A stretch of DNA of 64,000 bases from Auriscalpium vulgare (GCA_019915015.1 JAHBBC010000019.1:248001-312000); one strand, 5' to 3'. Positions 1 to 12,400 are shown, counted from the stretch's first letter. Made by a program: numbers and translations. Notes: generated by a model not told the origin, from the letters alone.

Positions 1-1
1 C

Positions 2-1036
2 GTGTTGCGCACAACTACTGCAGCACCTGAGAGCGCCGTGCAGGAGGCTGATGTCCTAGTGTCTGCCAATACGTCTCAGCCTAATCCTCCTCCGTCGACT
101 CCTTCCGTTGATGCCGACAGGCCAGTGCTCATAGACATGCTATCCAAGAGCATCGGCGACTCCTCGTTGATTGAGAAGCCGGCGGAGACCATCGAGACCT
201 TGGTGAAGAAGCCAGCGAGCGCTCGCAAAGAGCCGACATGGGTTACAGAGGCGACAGAGTACCTGGCTGGCGTGTTTCAAGATGACGAGTGGCTGATGTG
301 CGTTGAGATGTGGGCCGAACATGAGGCGCGGCTTGGCTATCCGGACAAACGTGTATGTTTCTAGTCATCATATTCGTTGTTAGGCGTGAAACTGATGACT
401 ACGCAGGACAAGACGCACTGGATCAACTCTGCCGTCAGGCCGGAGGTGTTTGCCGAGTGGTTGAGAAAGAAGCGCGTGTACACGTGGCAGCCTGATATTG
501 AAGATGTGGCGGAGTATGGGGAGGGCTGGAGGAAGTGGTGGATATCGCTCCAGCCCGAATGGAGGTGCGAAGACGCAGAGACATGGCCGCCGCTTCGAGT
601 GGAGGGGAGGGAGAGCAGCTGGTCCAAGCTGCGCAAGGGGGGTGCTAACGGCCTCCTGACCGTACTGATTGCATTGACGTGGTGGGCGGCGGCTACGGGG
701 GAAGACGACGAGGAGAAGCGCGTAAAAATGAGAGAGGTGGCGTCCGCAGTCGAGGATGTCGCCTGGGTCCTATCTCAGATGACGGCCGGGGATGAAGACG
801 CTCCGGCAGCCGAGGCCCCAACAAGCCCTGCAAAGCAGGTGGAAGCGAAGAGGACCAACCCTGCAAAGCGCGCCGCTCAGGATGATGGGGGACCCGCTGA
901 GAGTAAACGGTATGCTCACCTACGACTATGACTCAGCACTGAGCTCATGGCTGGTGTGCGCAGGATGACTCGAAGCACTAAGCAAAATCCTACCAAGCCC
1001 GTGGGTAAGAAGGCTGGACCCACCAAGAAAAGGTAG
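2..1036 (+). CDS. C-terminal part of repeat-family hypothetical protein (copy 1, cut by window edge)
   Basis: Three exons are readable: start of window to 352, 407-909 and 964-1036, with introns GTATGT...CAG and GTATGC...CAG. The 5' part lies outside the window. The protein has a Trp-rich block in which motifs such as WRKWWISLQPEWR, LRKGGANGL and VEDVAWVLSQM can be seen, then a Lys-rich tail ending KKAGPTKKR. The gene at 9463-12520 has the same block (WRQWWTHLQPEWR, LRKGGRNGF, VDWVLQQM), so the two are paralogues. I recognise this as a family expanded in agaricomycete genomes but know no function for it. The basic tail could suggest nuclear location (inference). It lies outside the left inverted arm. 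Confidence 0.7.
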
Positions 1037-1841
1037 GCGCACCTTTGGCTACAGAGGAAGCACGAGCTCACCGTACGTCCACGCAGGGTGACTCGAAGCC
1101 GCTAGGCAAGTTGGCTTCACGTTTGTTGAGTACGCCGCTGTATATTGCTACAGCAGCGCGCTGCCCAGCACCCGCTGTGCCCCGCCCATCCGCACGACGC
1201 CTGCTACCCCAGCCGCTGCCTAACCGCCTGCCGTGTGTCTTGACTGTGTACAGTAGTAATATCTTGAGCAATGTAGTCCAGTTTGCAGCTGCCAGAGGGA
1301 GGGGGAGGACGGACAAACACGAGCAACGAATTGATTGATGGGAGAGGCGTGGTTGATGCGCCTGGTGATGCGCTATCACCCATCACCCATTTCAGGAAGT
1401 CACGTGACTATGCAGTGAAAGTGGAACCGACAGTGAAACTAAAGTGAAATGTAGGGCTCAAAGTACGGCTGTAATAGTGATAACAATGATTCTAAGTGAA
1501 ATGCACTATCAAGTATTTCTGCAGGCAGCTGCGGTAGGCAGTCACATGTCACAGTGTTGACGTGGCAGTTTCTACATGATTTAGATACATGAAAAGTCGA
1601 GCAACACTGTACTCAGAGCAGTATAGTAGGTAGTTCTAGGCATTCTCCTACTTGATAGGATCAAAGCTATGTGAATATCAGCAAAAAGATCATAATAATA
1701 CTATCAGGTCTCAGCCACAAGCGCGTTCTGGGATCCCAGAACACGTCCAGTCACATTTTGTCACACCTGTGACTCAATCAACAAGCACATTTATTTTTAA
1801 TCATATTGGCCAAATACAATGTGTTTCTACGTGTTTCTACG
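1037..1841. other. Intergenic stretch without a recognisable gene
   Basis: Open frames here are short, overlap on both strands and carry no motif I know. The part from about 1400 to 1530 is AT-rich with recurring GTGAAA/AGTGAAA words, similar in style to 5156-5560. It ends exactly where the left inverted arm begins. Confidence 0.6.
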
Positions 1842-2165
1842 TTACGATTACTCTTAATCGTTTCTTTCTTCCATCAGTCAGGCAAAAAAACGCACGCATC
1901 AGAAAGATCGCTTTAGGAAATATGTCCCAAAGTTCGGACCAAAGTCAAGTCGCGTCGTCCCACCTGCCTGATTGAGTAATTCTTCTGTAAGTAGCTTCTG
2001 CCCAATGCTTATTCACATGTTGTGCTTCAAAAGACACTCGTGTCTGCGAGTATTTTGTGTTTTGCAAGCTAACTAGAACAGATATGCATATGATTCGAAT
2101 TGTTCTGTGATAAGAAAAAGAGGCCCCATAGTTGCCATTTTTGGTAAAATGTTCCCACGGATGGT

Positions 2166-2237
2166 GTAGAGAAAGATGACGTAGTTATCGAGTGCATGCT
2201 GCCAATTGATCCGGTTTGCTACGTCATCTTTCTCTAC
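2166..2237. repeat. Perfect 19-bp inverted repeat with 34-bp loop (left arm)
   Basis: GTAGAGAAAGATGACGTAG at 2166-2184 pairs with its exact reverse complement at 2219-2237. The same structure occurs in the right arm at 24787-24858. Its role is unknown; it may be a remnant of a small foldback element. Confidence 0.85.
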
Positions 2238-2295
2238 TCCGGCTACTACGATACCCGGGCCCAATTGTTTTATTGTTAAAAATATGCATACAGGG

Positions 2296-2370
2296 GTAGT
2301 TGAACCAACAGCACCAGTCAATAGCTTACATAATGTAGTTCAAGAGCGTTAACCACTACACCACAAGGCT
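2296..2370 (-). repeat. tRNA-like sequence (SINE or tRNA relic), left arm
   Basis: On the minus strand a word like a pol III A box (TGGTGTAGTGGTT, 2351-2363) is followed at tRNA-like spacing by a B-box-like word (GGTTCAACTAC, 2296-2306). The rest does not fold into a convincing cloverleaf and the acceptor arms do not match well. A tRNA-derived SINE or degraded tRNA is more likely than a working tRNA gene. Confidence 0.45.
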
Positions 2371-5155
2371 ATACATATATAGCACTTGCTTATAGTCTGT
2401 ATCAACCTTCCATCTCACCCTGCCCTATAATACATTTTGCTCTTTCAATCAGTGTTTTCCCTGATACAATGCACACATATTATATATCATCAGAAAGCTA
2501 CAATAAATGCACAGACAATGGTAAGAGTACTGGAGTCTGCAGGAATTGTGATGTATTAGCCAGTGCATATTTACCACCTGTGTGTAGACCCAGGTCTACC
2601 AAGTGCAGTCACATGGCTGATGATACGCTCCGCTCCGCGCTGATGGACATGACCAGGTAGTAGGGCGGAATGCGTAACGTACTATCACCAATCCCTAGAG
2701 CGCTGCAGAGATGTCGGTGTGTGTGCAAGCGAGCGTCAGGAGTCCCGGAGTAAGCAACGACCGTCTCCGATCAAGCGTACTGCGATCCGATCGAGAGCGC
2801 AGTGGCTACAAGGCGATCGATCGACTCTCTGACCGATCGGAAAGCAAGACTTCAACGTGCGACGTCGGAAGGCTGCGACACAACTGCGATCGAGGACTCG
2901 GGCAAAGGGCAACAACGATGGAACAAGATGAGAGCGATAAGACGGGAGGCGAGAACTAAGGCTGAGGCGATGACTGAGGTTTAGGCGCGAGCGCAGTTAA
3001 CCGATGTTGACCGCTATACGATACGACGAAGACGAGAGTGCACGACTTGTGCTCGGAGTGATGAGGGGGGAACGTAACTTGCATTGCACAGAGTATCCAA
3101 TGACTATTTATACGTTGCGACGAGTACATTGCGTGTCCGATCGAGTAAATACGGAGGCATCGGAAAGACAAAAGAAAAGAAAGCGGTGTCATATCAAATG
3201 GTGCGGACAATGTGCGAGAGTCATGCGACGGTCAGACGACGAGGAACGAGGCTGGGGACGATGTCGAGCGAATGATCAGCGCTGTCAAAGGACAAAGGAA
3301 GCGGCACGGGAAACAATCTGCTCTGTCGTCGACTGTGGGAAACAGCATCGGGGAGTGCGGGAATAGACAAGGTGCGCCATATCAAGCACGATAACGGCAG
3401 TCCGATGACGAGGACACGAGGATGCGCCTTCCAATCGCGAATGTTCGGAAAGCGACACTTCCGATTCGTGGCGTGGGTGGTCGGCGCGTCGATTGCAAGG
3501 CGTGCATGGAGTCAGATTGGAGACGCGTGTTGCTAGGCGTTGGGATGTGTCGTAGGGGAGTCGTCAAGTCGAGGGCGCTGGGTCGGGGGACGTCGGAGCG
3601 ATCGGGACAATGGTGCGGACAATGCGGTGGCGAACAATGGGTGACTGAGGCGGTACTCGGATGGCGTGAGAGCACCGGCGTTGCGTAGCGCCGAGCATGG
3701 CTGTCGTGCGACCAGGCGGTGCGCATCTGATGGAAATCTGATGCGTCGTGACAGGCATGGGAAATACTGTGCTGGCGGGCGTGTGGCGGTGGGGCGTGCG
3801 GTGGGGCGCTTAGTGCAAGCAGCGTGGGAGTCGGCGGGGCGTTCCGATCATGGTGCAGGAAGGCCGAGATCACGTGACCGAGGACTTGGTCGAAAATGCG
3901 AAAAGACAGTCGAGATCCCCTCTCAGCGCGGGACGAGGCTTGTCAGCACTGCGAGGCAATCATTCACCATTGTTTGCACTTTTGACAAGTTGACAGTCAC
4001 GTGATTCAGGAGGTCGGAGAGTCGCACAGACGAGCTCCCACCACCTATTTAGTGTCTCCCAACGCTCACAAGATCAGAGCCAGAGTTCTAACCGTTGGAG
4101 TCTCGTAGGGCATTCGCGTGATCGGAATCATACCTTGGACACCACACTCAGACCATCGACTCAGTCACACACCGCACACGCAGTCATTCGACCACTCACA
4201 CATTGTTTTGACTGTAACCCTACAACCTTGACTCAGAGCACAGCATCTCGGGCCACAGCTGTTACAACTTGGCGGGATTTCATAGGAAATTTCAATCATC
4301 GAGATCGTTGTTAGAACATGTGCGCCACACCGCTCCGATAACTCTGTGACTGCCGAGTATATTAACAGTCACGCCATTGTTGTCCAACCATGTCCAGCTC
4401 AGCTCTCAAGCTCATGCTGCATTTCTCTGATCCCGATTGTTCTGTGATTGCGCCAGCATTCCAATTATTGCTCCACTGCTCCGACGGTCGCACACACCAT
4501 TCCAGTGCATTCCTCTGAGCATTTGCAGTGTTACAACATTGCAGCACACTTGCCTGTGACCCCCTTGCATATCGGAGCGCATCCTAAGTATTGCTTGCCA
4601 CGTTTCCATTGTCTTCTATTCAATTCATATTGTCTTGTCCCATATTGTAGGACATTTCTCGCAGACTTCTTGACAGCACAGATTATTTCCCATGTGCTTG
4701 CACTGCCCCTCACTTGTCTCTTCATCTTCAATGGTCATACACGCAGTATGTGATCCCTCAGTCACTTGCACCATATGTTCTTACATCTGGACTGCTGTTG
4801 ACAATTCTCCAAACACTCTCGCATTCTGATCATCACCTCCAATCACACACCCTACACATATATAAAACACTTCCCTGACACTTGCTCATACACATCACAA
4901 TATCCTCGTGAGTGCTCTAGTAGGGATCTGGTTTCAGACACATTAGTAATTACATGTGGGTGCCCATCACCGCAGCTTTGCCCTAAGATCCCAATGCAGT
5001 CACAGACTTGCTTGCCTGCATATCTGCAATATATCCAAAAGTATATAACTACATCAGGTAGTCGTTTGTATATTGGATGGCCAAGCCCCCCTCCCCCCCA
5101 AATAATTAAGAGTAATTGTACTGCCATGTGTGCATTGGCCCATTAACCCCAAGTG

Positions 5156-5569
5156 TAGTAGGTCTCAAAGTACTTGGTAGACAAGTGATTTTGTTGTAGG
5201 GTCAAAGTAATAGGTGTGGTGAGTAGAAGTAAATGGTGAAACTAGTCAATGCAAGTGAATTAACAGGGAGAAGTAATCCTGCAAGACCAAGTGAAACTCA
5301 TAGTGAGCACAAAATACTTAGTATACTAGTAGAGTTGCCAATGTAGTGAAAAGTGGACTTCAGGGTGATTCAGTAGACATAAGTGATTTTGCAGTGCTAC
5401 TACAGTAGTCCTGGTACTGTAGTAATCCTTCAAGACCAAGTGAATCTTATTGTGGCCTCAAAATACTTAGTGAACCAGTAGATTTGTCCAGTATAGTGAA
5501 ATATAGACTGCATTGCTGCCTGATAGTAAAGTATTCTATCAACTACACAGAGCACTACCCTTTCCCTAC
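5156..5569. repeat. AT-rich spacer with a diverged tandem duplication (about 150 bp)
   Basis: The words CAAGACCAAGTGAA and AAAATACTTAGT recur about 150 bp apart (units near 5262-5400 and 5412-5520), with AAGTGA-type words scattered throughout. No gene is visible. It separates the left arm from the broken KDZ gene. Confidence 0.55.
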
Positions 5570-6941
5570 TATTGTAGGACTTTAGTAATTAAAGTAGGCC
5601 CCACGGCTCTGGTAACGCACGCTTCATCAGCGGGGGCATCCTCCCAGCCTTCGGGCATATTGCGGCCCGGACGCGGGCACAGTGGGCACTCGACGACGAA
5701 CCCACCCGGATCCGTGCCCTGAATTCCCGCAGGATCGTGTGCGCAGCCGGCGCGCTTGGCGGCTCTCGCATTTCGGAAGCATCGCATACTACGGATAAAC
5801 TCTTTGTAGCGGTACTGTAAACAACGCCCGTGTGAGCCGCTACGATACCAACAATTCCATGTACACAGACTACCTTAGATTTACGGACCCCTATTCCATC
5901 GGTGATGCGAACAAGACCACTGTAAAAGTCGTATGCGTTCATCTTCCCCTGCAAAGACAACGCGTGGAAGAGTTTGAGGGTCGCGAAGGTGGTGACCGTG
6001 CTCGGGCGAGTGACGGTAGCGGGCCACCATGACGCGCGAAGCAATTGAGTGAGGCGCTGTGCGGTGACATGTCCGCACTCGCAGTAGTTGACGTTGACTT
6101 CATGTATGCCGCTCACGTCGATGACGACGAGTGGGGCCTTCCGTTCGTGTGGCGAGGGGCACGGTAAACCGTCATGACCAAGCTGTACACGTAGCCCGAG
6201 CTGCTGCAACGCGACACGCTCGAAGAAGTGACCGTTCCACTTCTTGGAACGTTCGATGGATCAGCAATTGCTAGATAATAGACGAAAGACGGGACATACC
6301 TGGATGCGATGCAACGGATGCGTCGCATGCGCGCTCACCGTACAGTCCGCGCACATCAAAACGCCTCCTGTGCACGACTCGCACCGAAACTCGCCGACGC
6401 TGGACGCCCCGCCCTCTTTGCCGTTGCACCCAAGACACATTGGCAGGTCCGTGTGGTCGCCGAGACCGTCGAGCCGTATCATTTCGTCGAGATAAATATC
6501 GCGCAAGGGTAGCCAGTCCCTCACGGGATTGCCTGATGCCTGGGTGACATGAGGCATGTTCTGCGAGAGGAATGTATGATAACGTACCTGCTTAGCACGT
6601 TTGCGGCGCTGTTTGGGCGCAGGTGGCAGTGGCTCGGCGAGATCGACGTTGTAGTCCGGCTGACAGTCGGTGAGCGGGGCGTCCTCGACCATTGGACCCG
6701 CCGCAGGCTCTTCTGAAGGAGGAAGATCGATGTCGTCTATGTATGTTGCCGTAGACTGCGCAACCCGTTGGCGACCCTGCAGCGTTCGCCGCACAGTGAG
6801 GTCGACATGTCTGCTTCGGGCCGCGGTGCGCCTGTTGTTGTTTGTGGTCTTATACACGTACGTCGGGGCTTCAGATGTGGACGGCTCATCGTCGCTCAAG
6901 CCGGAGATCGTTGCAAAAGGTAGTTTTCTCTTGGGAGGCAT
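5570..6941 (-). pseudogene. Truncated KDZ transposase gene (CxC2 N-terminal part only)
   Basis: Three exons read cleanly on the minus strand: 6941-6300, 6242-5874 and 5814 downward. The start MPPKRK is followed by an acidic/Ser-rich leader, a cysteine cluster (CLGCNGKE..., CESC, CADC...H), then the signatures LGLRVQLGH, VVIDVSGIHEVNVNYCEC, LLRASWWPATV and CPLCPRPGRNMPEGW. These match the CxC2 cysteine-cluster region that precedes the catalytic core of Kyakuja-Dileera-Zisupton transposases in basidiomycetes. Homology stops near 5620 and the frame closes at 5569, so about 400 residues remain and the DDE-type catalytic core is missing. KDZ elements are DNA transposons described as lineage-specific expansions in fungi. 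This copy cannot transpose on its own. Confidence 0.85.
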
Positions 6942-7204
6942 GACAAGGAAAGAGACGCTCGTTGCACAGAGGTAAGGGAGGGTAAGGGCGACTCGACGCG
7001 CGTCGCGCGCGTCTAACGGCCCGGTCCGACTCTGGCAGTTTCCGACACGCGCCCAAGCACTCGACACACATTCAAAGACAACATAGGCACAGTGTACCAG
7101 AGCTGCATCACATTGCAGCATAATAGAGACATGGAACATCGTAGTTAAAACCCGAATACCTGCCTGAATTTGCGCGTGTTTACCCTGTAGATGATTGACA
7201 GTTA

Positions 7205-8211
7205 GTATGCTTTCGCATCTCGAGCGACGGTACGATATCCAACGTACCTGCGCCCGCCCCAGATGAGAGCATTCTCCCATGCAGCACAAGCATCAACATG
7301 AACGCCTTGCTCAGCGAACTCGAGTAGCTGCGCGTATCCCGCGACAAGACGACGATGGCGGTGAACCTCTTCAGCATCAGCATTCGCACCATCTGTGGAC
7401 GCCTTCGCAGTTGCTAGACTGTTGTCGAGCAGCTTACGAAAGGCTGGCGGGGCGTCTCGGGCCCAATGATCGGTGCCATGTTCAATGAGGGACCACTTGA
7501 GCTCTTCACAAGCGCTGAGCGCTGCACTCTCTTCGGCAGCCATCGCTGGGGTCCTCATAGGATCGCAGCTTAAATGCTGCCGTACAACGAAAGAGTTCTT
7601 GTATGGGCTGATGTTTGCGCATGTCTCAGAATGTATCAGTGAGGAAGACATAGAATACGCACATGTGGGTGCCGTCGACAATCTCAGCGCGCTTGCTCTC
7701 CTCCCTTTCTCGTGCAGCTTTTCCCACTTTGCGACGTCCGATACGATGAACAAAGTTATACCGTTGTTGATACTGGGTGCGAGTAGCACGACCTCTAGCA
7801 GAAGATGTGTGCAATGTTCATGTCAGACGTGACCCGCACTCCGATGAAAATCACATACTTTGCCGAATCTGGGGCCATGACAGACACGTCTTGCACACAG
7901 AGGGACCTGTAGCAAGCAGTGTGCGTGCGGAGCTGATAGAATGCGGGAGAGAGGAGGAGTGTCAGGCGATGCGTCCGAATCGAATGTGCAAGTCTCAAGA
8001 GACAAGTTCGCCGTGCATCAGCCACTTGCCCTGTTGGGTCACTGGCACTGCAGACCTTGAGTGGGTTCTGCATGCAATTGGTTCCTCCCTCTCCGCCAGA
8101 AATTTTGACAGCTTCGAGGGGCATACATATGGAGCACTTCTGTGAGCTTTGGATGTTATCGAGTAGCTCGATGCCGAAAGATCGTGTTGTCAGCGTGAAA
8201 CTTTGCCACAT
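7205..8211 (-). CDS. Possible multi-exon hypothetical gene upstream of the KDZ fragment
   Basis: Several minus-strand frames look exon-like. One contains MAAEESAALSACEEL and runs to LIWGGR before a GTACGT donor. Another contains TRTQYQQRYNFVHRIGRRK. A third contains GIELLDNIQSSQKCSICM. They are separated by plausible GT...AG introns, but I could not assemble a single unbroken model. No known domain was recognised. It may be a separate gene or cargo of the same mobile region as the KDZ fragment. Confidence 0.35.
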
Positions 8212-8348
8212 AGTAGATACTCGTGCCCGTGAAAAATCAAGCTACACATATTTGATTCACTCGTATCTTCTCAACAGTCCGCTAGATTTCGATATGAAGA
8301 CAACCGAGCGCGCGATGGCATTAAATTTGAGCACAGTATATACAGACA

Positions 8349-9257
8349 TCAACCGGTGTAACCATTGAGGGCCAGCCAGGCCTCCGCCTCCTCAACCGTC
8401 CTGAACCCGAATCCAACGCCGTTCGGGAAGCCTTTGACTTGCTCGTCGCAGTCGGCACTAGATAGAAGACCGCATGTGAGTGCGCAGCAAGACATGAGTA
8501 CGCAGGAATCACTCACGATGAGAAGAACAGGCCAGTACGGCGGCCGCCGCGTGGTGGCCCTCCACGCCTGAGCGGCCGTTTGACCACCGGCGGGTTAGCG
8601 GCGTGCGAGGCGCGTGCGGCGGCCTCAGCCGCCTCGGCGCGATCAATGTCCGACCATGTCTGCGCGTCGTCCTCCCATGGTCCCCACTTGTCCGCATCGT
8701 CCAACAAAGCCCATGATCCGAGTTCAACGTCCCAGGCCACGCCGGAGACGGGAGGGGCCGGAGAAGATGGTGCCGGGGGAGATGGTGCCTTTCTGGGGGA
8801 GGTAGATCTCGTGGCCAAGATCGGGGGAGTGTACGGGGGCGGTACAGCGGATGAGGGCGGGGCTTCGGTCAGGTTGAGGCCAGAAACGAGGTCAATGAGC
8901 TCGTTGGTGGTGCGCGCGCCCTCGACCGCATTGTTTGCGGAGGTGTACGCCGGGAACTTGGCGAATCCGATATCGGGGAAGCGCTGCTGGAGAGCCTTGA
9001 CTGTGCTCCTGCGCACAGACATCAGTAAGAGGCGGAGAGAAAAAGCAGTAAACCACGGAATGCGTACCAGTCGGTGTACACACCTGCAAACTGGGTGGTC
9101 GTTACCCCGTAATATTTCGTCGTCCCGCTCACTGGTCCGGTCACATAGCCCGGGAGTTGCGCACGCGTCTGAGCTACAAGGACAAAAGGATCAGCCGACG
9201 ACGCCGAAAATCATCACCATTGTACTTACAATGGCTGGGAGAGGCAGGGTGCTGCAT
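8349..9257 (-). CDS. Small protein with two RNase H1 N-terminal (viroplasmin-like) domains
   Basis: Four exons join in phase: 9257-9230, 9173-9068, 9008-8517 and 8457-8349. They give 244 residues with a stop at 8349-8351. Near the N-terminus KYYGVTTTQFAGVYTDWSTV...FPDIGFAKFPAYTSANNAVEG matches the Y-V-x-G...G-x-Y-x-x-W...F-x-x-F pattern of the RNase H1 N-terminal hybrid-binding domain. At the C-terminus GLFFSSADCDEQVKGFPN...FRTVEEAEAWLAL matches a second copy. A Pro/Ser-rich and Trp-rich linker separates them. In RNase H1 this domain binds RNA/DNA hybrids. No RNase H catalytic domain is present, so a binding role is inferred. The gene looks intact, and lies between the KDZ fragment and the repeat-family gene inside the two inverted arms. 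Confidence 0.75.
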
Positions 9258-9462
9258 GATGGAGGGAGATTGCGGGTGCGGGTGTTGCGATTTCGGGATT
9301 TATGGGACCGATCACTTTGGAGGTCCGATGATGGCCCCGGTTATTTGGCTTTGTAGCGAGCTTGCAGGCAGGCGAATGCCGCTATGCTGCTATAGCAGTC
9401 GCTGTAAATATGAGACTGGCAGCCCCCCGCGTTGTTAATATTTTCTTCTCCCACTCTACCAG

Positions 9463-12400
9463 ATGGCGTGGACGACGGGTGAGCAATCAGATTACCTTCT
9501 CACGTGGGTACAACAGTACCTCGACGCACAGGCCACCGGCGACTTCGCCGTCTTCTGGCCAAGACTATACACCGCCTTCTTCGGAAAATGGCCCGCCCTC
9601 GACGACCTTGGTAATCCCGGAAGCAAGGGGAACCCAAACACACGCACGGTGAGCGATGCACTTGCACACATTGGATACTTTCACTTACCAACTCGTGGCC
9701 TACCCTAGCGGCTGCACCAGTGGTTCTACAACCGCACGCGCGCTGGAGCTAGTGCCTCGTCATCGTCAACTTCGGGTGCTGCAGGGGGCAAGAAGTCAAA
9801 GAAAGTCTTGAAGTTCGGACACACACGCAAATGGGCGCCGCACGAGGCGTACATCAGCCTCTACTACTACGATGAGTCGACGGGTGTCAAGGCGGCGATC
9901 GAGGACGCGTACACGAAATACAAGGACGCTCTTCCTCCTGGGCAGAAGGCGCAGGCTTTCCTCCCGTTCTTGAATCAAGAGGCGAAGCGGAGGCTGGAAG
10001 CCGCGGATGCCGACGTCAAGGCTGCCGTTGCGGCGGTCCAGGTCCGTGGGCCGCAGGATGTCGAGGAGGACGAAGAAGACAAGGACCTCCCCAGCGAGCT
10101 CAGAGCGCAACGCGCCACAGCGCGCGCCTACCAAACGTACGTCGGCAGTCAATTCCAACGCAACACTATTGACCAAATGTAATCCTTCAGAGCGATTGAT
10201 CGCCTTCCAACGACCCTTTTGAAGGTCGTTGATGAGCTTTTGAAGCAAACGGGGTGGGTCGGGACGATCATTGTCGGAGGCCCGAAGCCATCTGACGGCG
10301 GTCGCATCGCCTCGTTTTCGTAAGCCGTTTCTCCTTAGTTTGTGATACAAAACTCACCACTTTCAAGGGTGAACTCCACGTTGGCAGATGGGCGGAGTTT
10401 CAGCACGGGTTATCCAGATTTCAAGAAGAATGTCCAGGAGCCATTCCGCGAGTACCTGAGGGCTATATACCGTGCGTCGCGCGTTCCTCATGTGCCAATG
10501 TCCAATACTTACCTCTTGTGCAGCTCCTTCCGTGTGCCAGGAACGTTCCTTACTACCTGCTGATCGCGCTGTTGCGTCTGTGTCCGCTTCGCCGGCTCCA
10601 TCCACGTTGGTGGCGTCGCCGGCTCCCTCGACATTGGACGAGTCCGCCAAGACCGGGGCACTGCATATGGACCCTCTACCACAGCAAGAAGAACCCATCA
10701 GCGCACGGCTGTCGTCAACAGAGGACGATGACGAAGATGAAGATGACGAAACGGACGACGAGCCTGACCATGTCGAAATCAGCAAGCGGCAACGGGAAGC
10801 CAACATTGCACGCAACAAAGCGATGATCGAGTCGCTTGGAATCATGATGGGTGCGACGACATTGTTCCCAGTCGAGCCAGCAGTGAAGAAGACTCGGAAG
10901 AGGAGACCTAAGGGCGAGCAGCCTGTGCGCAAGTCAACGCGTGGCGGCGGCGCCTCTATTGGCGCCTCCTCTCTTTCACCGACTCCCACCACATCGTCGA
11001 CACCACTCCCGCTCCTCAACAACCCAGAACATAGCGTTGCGTCGGCCGTAGAACAAGGTGCGTCCGTATCACTGTGGTGCTGGCGCATATCTAATCTTTG
11101 TTCTTAGTTGTCACGGCAAATGGATCAACAGTCGTAGTCGACACCACCCCTCCTACGAACCCTTCCTCTCTCGTCGTCCATCCGTCTGGCGCTGTGGACT
11201 CCAGAGCTCAGCTCACGGCCTATCCAACGACATCCACGCACGACCAAGGAGGCCAGTCATGGCCAGCGGGAACCATCGACCCCCGCGTTTTGTCTCTCAA
11301 CTACAACGAGACTGTGAACGCGCGCAATGTCACCGACGACGATACACTCAATACCACTCAAGAGACGTCGTTCATTGCCAGAGGTTCAAACTCCACGGTG
11401 CCAGCTGTCTCGATGCCCGCCACCTTCATCACGCCAGCCACGTCACCACTTGTCACCTCGACCCCTCCCGTGTCTACAGGCCTTCCTCCCCACGCTGTCT
11501 CAGCCCCCATCCCTGCAGCGGTAACGACGGGAGCAGCGGCGCTATCCCCCGTCCCCGTTCCCGTGATCACAGCGGTGCCCTCTGTCGCCCACGCGCCGTC
11601 TGTCGCTCCGCCACTGTCCGTCGCCCCCGCGCCGTCCGTCGCTCCGCCACCGTCCGTCGCTCCGCCACCGTCCGTCGCCCCCGCGCCCTTCGTCGCTCCC
11701 GCGCCCTTCGTCGCTCCCGCGCCCTTCGTCGCTCCCGCGCCCTTCGTCGCTCCCGCGCCCTTCGTCGCTCCCGTGCCCTTCGTCGCTCCCGCGCCCTCCG
11801 CGCCCTCCACCGCCTCCGTCGCGTCCACAGAACTCGCAGAAGTCGACCAGTCAGCGGTGTTTCCGGCCTGGCTGTCGGCGGATCGCGCCTATCTCGAAGG
11901 GGCCTGCGACACAGAAGACTGGGCGCGAGTGGTCACGAATTGGTGCCGCTTGGAGGCAAGGCTTGGCGTGTCCGCCGACGTGCGTGCTGGGTTTCATTGT
12001 CCATGGCTCAATCTAACTGTCTCTTCTGCAGGCTCGAGGAAAGAAGGTCCAGTTGTCAACGACGGACCGGCCCGGGCAAATTGCGCACTGGACAAATCGC
12101 GGCCGACATTTCGACAAGCCTGCCGTGATTGAGGACCCCGCGGAGTTTGCGGAGTCATGGCGCCAATGGTGGACGCACCTGCAGCCGGAGTGGAGGGTCG
12201 GTGCTTGGCCGCTTCGACGCACCGGCGCGCGGGAAGATGAAGGCTGGGTGGAGCTGCGCAAAGGGGGTAGGAACGGCTTCGAGATGATATTGGTGAGTAT
12301 GTCATGGTGGTTCTCGGTCGCTGAACCTGGTGCGGAGCGCAACGAGTGGGAGTCGGCCCTGGAGGACGTCGACTGGGTGTTGCAGCAGATGCTTACGGGT

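Larger units (their letters stand above)
1842..5155 (+). repeat. Left 3,314-bp inverted arm
   Basis: This block recurs in reverse complement at 21869-25182 with equal length. All open frames compared translate identically in the two copies, so no indel and no difference was seen. The outer end reads TTACGATTACTCTTAATCG. A related inverted word, ATTAAGAGTAATTG, lies at 5105-5118 near the inner end. Both words are flanked by TA, as in elements that insert at TA. Homology continues 35 bp past the inner TA and stops at 5155. The interior is GA-rich on the plus strand from about 2700 to 3950 and CT-rich from about 4000 to 4900. No transposase ORF is visible; the many open frames are low-complexity shadows. 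Confidence 0.95.

Noticed and set aside
2700..4010. Multiple open frames inside the arms (for example arginine-rich 120- and 163-residue frames)
   Set aside because: Low-complexity purine-rich DNA opens several overlapping frames; none has a domain, and both strands are open at once.
1842..5155. Helitron ends for the arm
   Set aside because: No 5' TC / 3' CTRR termini, and inverted terminal words flanked by TA fit a TIR-type element better.
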